Assembly (NCBI GenBank): GCA_030054175.1
Contig: JASGCM010000007.1
Coordinates: 83,399 to 147,398, forward strand
From: Alphaproteobacteria bacterium
GTDB lineage: Bacteria > Pseudomonadota > Gammaproteobacteria > Burkholderiales > Burkholderiaceae_C
Direction of reading: 5' to 3'
Length of the DNA stretch: 64,000 nucleotides
Shown one piece after another: positions 58,786 to 64,000 of the stretch. A program made the translations under genes and the position numbers. The notes below the pieces were generated by a model. It saw nothing but the letters and a program-made list of their open reading frames with translations. It was not told where the DNA came from and did no database searches. Within the stretch, counting starts at the first letter, position 1, and each line of letters starts with the position of its first letter.

Positions 58786-59252
58786 GCTTGCTCCTTGGCG
58801 GCTTGGCGCACGGCAGCGGCAATGTTCACATAGCCGGTACAACGGCACAGATTGCCCGACAGGCCCTCGGCAATGTCGGCATCGGTGGGCTGGGGGCAAC
58901 GGCGCAGCAAACCCACCGTCGCCATGATCATGCCTGGCGTGCAAAAGCCGCATTGCAGGGCGTGACACTCGGTGAAGGCGGCCTGCACCGGATGCAGTTG
59001 CGTGCCGCTCGACAGCCCCTCAATGGTGGTCACCTCGCCGCCATCGGCCTGCGCGGCCAACACCGAGCAGGACTTCACCGACTGACCATCCAGCAGCACC
59101 GTGCAGCAACCGCATTGGCTGGTGTCGCATCCAATGTGGGTGCCGGTCAGACGCAGTTGATCGCGCAAGACATCGGCCAGCAATGCGCGGGGTTCGATCT
59201 TCAGGCTGTGCGCCTGGCCATTGACTTTGAGTTGAATGTCCATGGGGTTCAT
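58782..59252 (-). CDS. Molybdenum hydroxylase iron-sulfur subunit (CoxS-like)
   Basis: A 156-residue subunit with two [2Fe-2S] clusters. The ferredoxin-like cluster ligands are Cys42, Cys47, Cys50 and Cys62 ([10 protein letters not shown]) and the second cluster uses Cys101, Cys104, Cys136 and Cys138 ([15 protein letters not shown]). It passes electrons from the molybdenum centre to the FAD subunit. Both its start and its stop overlap the neighbours as ATGA. Confidence 0.96.
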   Translation of the reverse strand: MNPMDIQLKVNGQAHSLKIEPRALLADVLRDQLRLTGTHIGCDTSQCGCCTVLLDGQSVKSCSVLAAQADGGEVTTIEGLSSGTQLHPVQAAFTECHALQCGFCTPGMIMATVGLLRRCPQPTDADIAEGLSGNLCRCTGYVNIAAAVRQAAKEQA

Positions 59253-60043
59253 ACCTTTTCAGCGGCCAGTTGAGCCAGGGCCTGTTGCAGCATCACCGAT
59301 GCGAGATGGGCGCGATAGCGCGCCGGAGCATGAATGTCGTCGAGCAAACCATCGTGGCGCAAGGCACCGGGTTGGCGACCCTGGGCCCAGGCCTGCTCGG
59401 CCTCGCTCCAACGGAACACGCCATCGGCCGCGCCAGTCACGGCGACGCGACGCTGACCATCGGCGTGCTCGGCCACGAACACGCCGGCCATGGCATAGCC
59501 TGAAGCCGGATGACGGAACTTGGCGTAGGCGCTGCGACGCGGCACCTGAAAACGCACGGCGACAATGAGTTCATCGGCCTGCAAGGCGGTGCTGAACATG
59601 CCCAGGAAAAAATCAGCGGCAGCGATCTCGCGCTGATCGGTGATGACCACGGCATCCAATGCCAACAGGGCTGCCGGGTAATCGGCTACCGGGTCGTTGT
59701 TGGCCACCGAGCCGCCCAGTGTGCCGCGTGCGCGCACCTGCGGGTCGCCGATCTGCCCCGCCAACTGGGCCAAACCGGGCAGGTGTTGGCGCACCTGCGC
59801 GTCTTCGGCCACCTCGGCATGGCGCATGCCTGCGCCCACGCGCAGGGTCTGGCCTTGTGAATCGATGCCACGCAACTCTGTCAGCCGACCGACATCGACC
59901 AAATGCGACACCTGAGCCAGGCGGTGTTTGAGGGAAGGCACCAGCGTCATGCCGCCGGCCAAAGGCCGTGACTCAGGGTGTTGGCGCAGCCAGTCACCGG
60001 CCTGCTTCAGGCCGCCAGCGCGCAGATATTCGAACGCATGCAT
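59249..60043 (-). CDS. Molybdenum hydroxylase FAD subunit (CoxM-like)
   Basis: A 264-residue FAD-binding subunit (about 280-290 is usual). [26 protein letters not shown] and [26 protein letters not shown] are the two FAD-binding signatures; the C-terminal CO-dehydrogenase flavoprotein domain follows. The gene order medium-small-large is that of cox operons. The start at 60043 leaves a 306-base divergent gap to the next gene; an in-frame ORF up to 60187 has no support. Confidence 0.94.
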   Translation of the reverse strand: MHAFEYLRAGGLKQAGDWLRQHPESRPLAGGMTLVPSLKHRLAQVSHLVDVGRLTELRGIDSQGQTLRVGAGMRHAEVAEDAQVRQHLPGLAQLAGQIGDPQVRARGTLGGSVANNDPVADYPAALLALDAVVITDQREIAAADFFLGMFSTALQADELIVAVRFQVPRRSAYAKFRHPASGYAMAGVFVAEHADGQRRVAVTGAADGVFRWSEAEQAWAQGRQPGALRHDGLLDDIHAPARYRAHLASVMLQQALAQLAAEKV

Positions 60044-60349
60044 ACAGTGTCCTCGCACGGGGAAATGAGGTGGACACCTGAGTTTAGGGCCATCCGCTCG
60101 GCGCAGCGTCATGCTCGGGCATTGCCACGCGCGAGGCGAGGCGCATTTTGACGCTTTGGCGACAAAAACGCGTCGTGATCGATGCACAGCGTCTGCATCC
60201 CGTGTGACGCAGGGACCGCTTAACGCGGCTTGAGGAGTGCCCGTTGACGGGGAAATTTATATTTTTTTCGCGTCAACAAAGCCGATATCCTAGCCGTTTT
60301 AAGAAGTACTCCACACACCGTGGGGCATCTTCAAAGGAAGGAAACCATT
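60044..60349. promoter_or_regulatory. 306-base divergent intergenic region
   Basis: No gene was found here. Near the middle GTTGACG (60243-60249) and CGTCAAC (60271-60277) form an inverted repeat around a very AT-rich spacer, and a T-run (60262-60268) sits inside it. The TATCCT at 60286-60291 could be a -10 of the following gene, but its upstream spacing shows only T-run as -35. AGGAAGGAAA (60335-60344) is a good ribosome site. The inverted repeat could be an operator or a leader hairpin. Confidence 0.45.
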
Positions 60350-60700
60350 ATGAAGAAAATCGCCACTGCCTTGATCGCTTCTGCCGCCACCGTGCTGGCC
60401 TTGGCCAACCCGGCCGCACCGGCGAGCCCCGCCGCCCCGACGTCGGCCAAGCCCGCCACGCCTGCCGTAGCCGCCACGCCCGCTGCACCCGCCGCAGCCA
60501 CTCAGGCGGCAGCGCCGCAAGCGGCAGAGAAAAAGGCCGCAGACAAAGCAGCCGACAAACAGGCCAAAAAAGCACCCGAGGGCAAGAGCCCCGCCAAGGC
60601 GGATGACAGCAAATCCAGCGCCGCAAAAACCGACGCAGTCAAACTGGAAACGGCCAAAGCGGCCCCTGCCAAAGACGCCGCCAAAGTGGTGGTGAAGTAA
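60350..60700 (+). CDS. Small exported Ala/Lys/Pro-rich low-complexity protein
   Basis: A 116-residue protein. MKKIATALIASAATVLALA is a clear signal peptide, probably cut before NPAAPA. The mature part is almost entirely Ala, Pro, Lys, Thr, Asp and Ser (AAPAAATQAAAPQAAEKK style), with basic, histone H1-like character in the second half (AKKAPEGKSPAKADD). No domain is recognisable. It should be disordered and either periplasmic or secreted. It is flanked by the molybdenum hydroxylase genes and umuC but shares no operon with either. Confidence 0.75.
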   Translation: MKKIATALIASAATVLALANPAAPASPAAPTSAKPATPAVAATPAAPAAATQAAAPQAAEKKAADKAADKQAKKAPEGKSPAKADDSKSSAAKTDAVKLETAKAAPAKDAAKVVVK

Positions 60701-60745
60701 GCCCTGTGCCCGGGCTGGCCTGACGCCTCAGGTAACCCGGCGCGA

Positions 60746-62065
60746 TCAACTCCGTGCGATCGCCAGATCGTCCCAGCACGTGGTGTAGCCCGGCGTCAGC
60801 CGGGCTTGTTTCATTTGCCAAATCGGTGGCGCTGCCCGCGCGACGCTGTGACTGCCCAAACGCACCAAGCCTCGGCCATGGCGTTGGTGGATGTGGTCGA
60901 TGGCCTGCATCAAACGGTCGCTGGCCTGCAAGGCCCCCGCCGCTTCAGGCTTACCTTCGCCCCAATCGAGTTCCCCCTGGAGCACATGCGCTGGCTGCAA
61001 ATCCAGCAACATCACCCCTGCTTTGGCGTACAGATAACCCGGCTGATAAATGACCTCTAGTGCGCTGAGCGCGGCGCGAGTGATCTCGGTGCTGTCGGCA
61101 CCGGGTCGGCGCAAAGGCACGATGGCACTTTGGCTGTACTGCGGCGTAGCCCGAAATGGGCTGGTGCGCGCGAAAACCAGCACCTGTCCTGCATGGCTGT
61201 CTTGGCGGCGCAGTTTTTCGGCGGCGCGGCAGGCGAACTCGGTAATGGCCTCGCGCAAGTCATTCAACTGCAACACCGGTTGACCAAAGCTGCGGGTGCA
61301 AGCGATCTGTTTTTTCGGTGAAGGAACGTCTTCCAGGTCGATGCACGGCGTGCCCTGCAACTCGCGCACGGTACGCTCAAGCACCACCCCCCAATTCGCA
61401 CGGATGGTCGCTGGCGACAGCCGTGCCAGATCCAACGCGGACTGCACGTCTTGGGCCATCAACTGGCGGCTGATGCGTGGCCCCACGCCCCACACCTCAC
61501 CGACTTCGGTGCGCGCCAGCAAGTCCTCGAATTCGGCACGCCCCAGCAAGCCCAGGTGACAAATCGTGGCGTGCTGCTCAGGGTAACTGCCGGGCTTGCG
61601 CTCGGCACTCTTGGCGATGTGATTGGCCAACTTCGCCAGGGTCTTGGTCGGTCCTATCCCTATGCAGCACGGAATGCCGATCCAACGCCACACCCGTTGG
61701 CGCATCACCTGCGAGCGGCGCACCAAGTCGCCAGGAATCCCCGCCAGATCAACAAAGCACTCGTCAATCGAGTACACCTCTTGCCGGTGACCCAACCCGG
61801 CGGCCAAACTCATGAAACGATCGCTCATGTCACCGTACAGGGCGAAATTGGCCGACAGACTGACCAGACCGGCCTCGACCTCGAGGTGCTTGATCTGAAA
61901 CCACGGTGCCCCCATGCGAATGCCCAGCGCCTTGGCCTCGTTGCTGCGGGCGATGGCGCAACCATCGTTGTTCGACAACACCACCACCGGGCGGTCGCAC
62001 AGGCTGGGACGAAACACCCGTTCGCACGAAACGTAAAAATTATTACCATCGATCAAGGCGTACAT
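60746..62065 (-). CDS. umuC: DNA polymerase V catalytic subunit UmuC
   Basis: A 439-residue Y-family translesion polymerase. [17 protein letters not shown], the [17 protein letters not shown] region, and [12 protein letters not shown] (the SIDE acidic pair) are the catalytic motifs; [19 protein letters not shown] marks the thumb region and the little-finger domain follows. The C-terminus includes the UmuC-specific domain. It is 14 bases after umuD and lies under the LexA box upstream of umuD. The in-frame extension to 62122 is within umuD. Confidence 0.96.
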   Translation of the reverse strand: MYALIDGNNFYVSCERVFRPSLCDRPVVVLSNNDGCAIARSNEAKALGIRMGAPWFQIKHLEVEAGLVSLSANFALYGDMSDRFMSLAAGLGHRQEVYSIDECFVDLAGIPGDLVRRSQVMRQRVWRWIGIPCCIGIGPTKTLAKLANHIAKSAERKPGSYPEQHATICHLGLLGRAEFEDLLARTEVGEVWGVGPRISRQLMAQDVQSALDLARLSPATIRANWGVVLERTVRELQGTPCIDLEDVPSPKKQIACTRSFGQPVLQLNDLREAITEFACRAAEKLRRQDSHAGQVLVFARTSPFRATPQYSQSAIVPLRRPGADSTEITRAALSALEVIYQPGYLYAKAGVMLLDLQPAHVLQGELDWGEGKPEAAGALQASDRLMQAIDHIHQRHGRGLVRLGSHSVARAAPPIWQMKQARLTPGYTTCWDDLAIARS

Positions 62066-62079
62066 CGAATGCCCCCCTG

Positions 62080-62508
62080 TCACACCCGATGCTGGTGGAT
62101 CGTGGCCACGACCACACCCCAAACATCAAGCGTCTGACCGTCTTTCGGCACGATATCGGGGTAAGTCGGATTGGCCGCCTTCAGGCGCATCCGACCGGCG
62201 CGGGTGCTCAGGGTCTTGCAGACAAACTCGCCATCGATCACGGCGATGACGATATGGCCGTTGCGCGGCGCAATCGCCCGATCGACCAACACCACCGAGC
62301 CATCCAGAATCCCGGCGTCGCGCATCGAATCACCCCGCACACGCAACAAGAACGTGGCCTGCGGGTGGCGAATGAGCTGGGCCATGAGATCGACCCGCTG
62401 CACCTGGTGATCTTCGGCCGGTGACGGGAAACCCGCCGCCACCCGGGCTGGTAAGGCTTGCACCCACAGCGGCCCGGCGTTGGCCAAGGGCTGGGGTAAA
62501 AAAGACAT
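62080..62508 (-). CDS. umuD: UmuD translesion polymerase accessory protein
   Basis: A 142-residue LexA/UmuD-type S24 protein. Self-cleavage should occur at Ala25-Gly26 (RVAAGFPSP), with the Ser61 nucleophile in RGDSMRD and the Lys98 base in CKTL. Cut UmuD' joins UmuC as polymerase V. The ATG at 62508 is preferred because the upstream in-frame ATG at 62529 lies inside the LexA box. Confidence 0.95.
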   Translation of the reverse strand: MSFLPQPLANAGPLWVQALPARVAAGFPSPAEDHQVQRVDLMAQLIRHPQATFLLRVRGDSMRDAGILDGSVVLVDRAIAPRNGHIVIAVIDGEFVCKTLSTRAGRMRLKAANPTYPDIVPKDGQTLDVWGVVVATIHQHRV

Positions 62509-62519
62509 CGCATTGATAT

Positions 62520-62539
62520 TACTGTGCATTTATACAGTA
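62520..62539 (-). promoter_or_regulatory. LexA (SOS) box of umuDC
   Basis: TACTGTGCATTTATACAGTA matches the CTG-N10-CAG LexA consensus with both outer TA/TA flanks, 11 bases upstream of the chosen umuD start. It places umuDC under SOS control. The photolyase lies 87 bases away on the other side, so the box might influence it as well. Confidence 0.93.
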
Positions 62540-62574
62540 TACGCCCATCATCCCCTTGGCATTCATCGGGGTCA

Positions 62575-62605
62575 GGAAATTGGGAAATTGGGGTCAGGGA
62601 AATTG
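62575..62605. repeat. Dispersed palindrome, copy 6 (degenerate)
   Basis: Partial copies of one arm: GAAATTGGG, GAAATTGGGGTCAGG and GAAATTGG follow each other, but the right-hand CCCCAATTT arm is lost. Unlike the other copies it lies upstream of a plus-strand gene (photolyase at 62627), between umuD and phr. Confidence 0.8.
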
Positions 62606-62626
62606 GCGGATCGCTAGCATGCCCAC

Positions 62627-63736
62627 ATGAGTTACGAACTGATCTGGTTCAAGCGCGACCTGCGCTGGCACGACCACGCCGCCTTGGCGCGGGCGGGGCA
62701 GATCGGAGCAGTGCGTTGCATCTGCGTGATTGAACCCGAGTTGTGGCGTCAGCCCGATGCGGCCTTGCAGCACTTCGAATTCATGCGCGAGTCGCTGCTG
62801 GCACTCGATGCCGAACTCAGGCGCCGGGGCGGCGGCATCGAGGTGCATGTCGGCGAATGGCCTGAGGTACTCGATCGCCTCTGGCGACAGGCCCCGTTTG
62901 CCGGTCTGCACTCGCACGAAGAAACCGGCAACGGGTTCACCTATGCCCGCGACCTGCGGGTGCAGGCCTGGTGTCACGCGCACGGCGCCTGCTCGCGCCT
63001 GTCGCCTTATTTGGCCTGGGGCTGCATCAGCATGCGCGAGGTGGTGCAGCAAACGCGTGAGCACTTGGCGCAACTGCCCGAGCAAGCCACACGGCATCGC
63101 GCCGGACTGCTGGCTTTTCTCAGCCGCCTGTACTGGCATTGCCACTTCATTCAGAAATTAGAAACCGAGCCCGAGATCGAATGGCGCAACATGCACCGGG
63201 GCTACGATGATCTGCGCGAACCCGAATTCAACGCCGAGCACTTCGAAGCACTGATCAACGCCCGCACCGGCTGGCCGATGGTCGACGCCTGCGTGACCAT
63301 GCTGCGCGAAACCGGCTGGCTGAATTTCCGCATGCGCGCCATGCTGGTGTCGGTGGCGGCGTACCCGCTGTGGCTGCACTGGCGTCCGGTGGGCGAATGG
63401 CTACCCGCCATGCGCCGGGTCCCTGACGAGTGGTTATTCGAACCCTGGCTGATGCCTCCCATGGTGCAGGAACAACTGGGGCTGCGTGTGGGTACCGACA
63501 TCGTCATGCCGGTGGTCGATCTGAAAGAGGCCACGAAGGCCGCCAAGCAACGCCTGTACGAACGCCGCCACAACGATGATGTCAAGGCGGGCAAGCAAGC
63601 GGTGATCGACAAACACGCCTCGCGAAAAAACTGGCGCATGAACGACGAAGTCAAATCCAAACCGCGCCGATCAAGCGCCCGACGGTCCAGCCAAGCCCCC
63701 ACCCCGTCCACTGGGCAGATGGGGTTTGATTTTTAA
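62627..63736 (+). pseudogene. Cryptochrome/DNA photolyase homologue with two in-frame deletions
   Basis: A 369-residue frame, about 130-150 residues short of this photolyase group. Residues 1-120 form the antenna domain (ELIWFKRDLRWHDHAALARA, GLHSHEETGNGFTYARD). The frame then jumps directly from WCHAHG to ACSRLSPYLAWGCISMREVV (about 62987), removing the linker of roughly 90 residues. A second jump at about 63404 goes from PLWLHWRPVGEWL to RRVPDEWLFEPW and removes about 60 residues that in the family hold the IHWSQ and NTIRIYNP FAD-binding region. The C-terminus is basic. It can hardly bind FAD in the normal way. Reading frame and codon use are otherwise sound. Confidence 0.78.
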
Positions 63737-63747
63737 CCGCACGGGCC

Positions 63748-63819
63748 TCAAAGCACCCGCGTCACACTGGTGGGTTTGAAGCCCAAATCGACCGCCTTGG
63801 CGTTATTGAGCGAGATCAT
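63748..63819 (-). pseudogene. Possible C-terminal gene remnant
   Basis: On the minus strand the last 23 codons before TGA (63748-63750) read as a plausible protein end (MISLNNAKAVDLGFKPTSVT). Directly upstream the sequence changes to very AT-rich DNA and an in-frame TAA. It looks like the 3' end of a gene cut off by the insertion to the right; the family is not recognised. Confidence 0.3.
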
Positions 63820-63880
63820 TTACGTGAGGCTTATAAATTTCCATAAATAATTTAAAAAAATTAATTTATTGTCGATAATG
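63820..63880. other. AT-rich patch at the right edge
   Basis: About 61 bases of roughly 85 % AT in a GC-rich chromosome, with runs such as AATTTAAAAAAATTAATTTATT. It lies between the possible gene remnant and an IS3-type transposase end and probably belongs to the mobile element or its insertion site. A 6-bp hairpin GGGCCT-N5-AGGCCC (63890-63906) follows. Confidence 0.5.
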
Positions 63881-63917
63881 AATCGCCCCGGGCCTCGTGG
63901 AGGCCCCTTCGGTTAAG

Positions 63918-64000
63918 TCATTCTGCGGTGGCGGTCTGACGGGCTAAATCCCGATAGTAGTTCTCTTCGGCTTCAGCAGGTGGAATATGCCCTCACGATT
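63918..64000 (-). mobile_element. 3' end of an IS3-family transposase (OrfB), cut by the window edge
   Basis: Reading from the right edge, the minus strand encodes GHIPPAEAEENYYRDLARQ and a stop at 63918-63920, which is the typical end of IS3-family OrfB integrases (a GxxPPAEAEENYY motif). A TGA stands just before this stretch in the same frame, so the copy may be frameshifted or decayed, but only 83 bases are visible. The rest of the element would lie outside the window. Confidence 0.6.

Noticed and set aside
57256..58833. Long plus-strand ORF opposite the molybdenum hydroxylase large subunit
   Set aside because: Antisense shadow; the hydroxylase on the other strand has full domain motifs and tight operon overlaps.
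56512..60043. Aerobic carbon monoxide dehydrogenase (coxMSL)
   Set aside because: Gene order fits, but the large subunit has AYRGAGR instead of the AYRCSFR copper-site loop, so CO oxidation is not supported.

Overview
The window is a compact, roughly 60-65 % GC stretch of chromosome that looks like a betaproteobacterium of the Comamonadaceae (Limnohabitans/Polaromonas/Rhodoferax-like). This placement is inferred from gene content: a protocatechuate 4,5-cleavage (pmd/lig) operon, several Bug-type (TctC-like) solute-binding proteins, a class I PHA synthase next to acetoacetyl-CoA reductase, a long lysine/alanine-rich RpoD, and many acyl-CoA catabolism genes. No rRNA, tRNA, CRISPR array, prophage or origin was seen.

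Layout. 1-7.7 kb: 5' end of a patatin-like lipoprotein gene, an SDR dehydrogenase, gamma-glutamyltransferase, then dnaG-rpoD closed by a strong terminator. 7.7-15.5 kb: a minus-strand pmd operon for protocatechuate meta-cleavage (ModA-like protein, pmdE, F, D, A, B, C, then aroE) divergent from a LysR regulator, with an ATC-N9-GAT operator between them. 15.4-19.5 kb: PAP2 phosphatase, a flippase-like membrane protein, a GT2 and a GT39 glycosyltransferase, probably modifying a lipid-linked envelope glycan. 19.6-25.8 kb: thiolase and acyl-CoA dehydrogenase, a short PpsR-like protein, pgi, eda (Entner-Doudoroff) and yaeQ. 25.8-27.8 kb: a heavily decayed peptidase-M20/Bug fusion pseudogene. 27.9-36 kb: a complete propionyl-CoA to succinyl-CoA module (epimerase, carboxylase alpha and beta, MeaB, methylmalonyl-CoA mutase) with a divergent GntR regulator. 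36-38.1 kb: a 5'-truncated DMT transporter, dusA, and a panB gene with a large internal deletion. 38.2-40.9 kb: a 2-hydroxyacid dehydrogenase / RraA-like / Bug operon. 41-44.2 kb: GST, phaB, phaC. 44.2-49.5 kb: pgeF, a maleylpyruvate/maleylacetoacetate isomerase, a divergent FAH-family hydrolase and a TRAP transporter. 49.5-56.5 kb: NUDIX, HSL-type esterase, truncated CoA-transferase, two acyl-CoA dehydrogenases, enoyl-CoA hydratase, a luciferase-like monooxygenase and a carboxymuconolactone-decarboxylase-like protein. 56.5-60 kb: a three-subunit molybdenum hydroxylase in coxM-S-L order. 60-64 kb: an exported Ala/Lys/Pro-rich protein, LexA-controlled umuDC, a photolyase homologue with two internal deletions, and at the right edge an AT-rich patch beside an IS3-type transposase remnant.

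Two themes stand out. First, a dispersed palindrome with core GGGGTC(A/T)GACCCC flanked by AAATT/AATTT occurs at six places, five of them directly behind a minus-strand stop codon; in one case the repeat encodes the last residues of a protein. Second, several genes have clean, mostly in-frame deletions (panB, the photolyase, the M20/Bug fusion, the DMT transporter, the CoA-transferase). This suggests recent deletion-driven gene loss, or an assembly problem that has to be excluded. Starts were chosen by ribosome-binding site, family length and overlap with neighbours; weak choices are marked.
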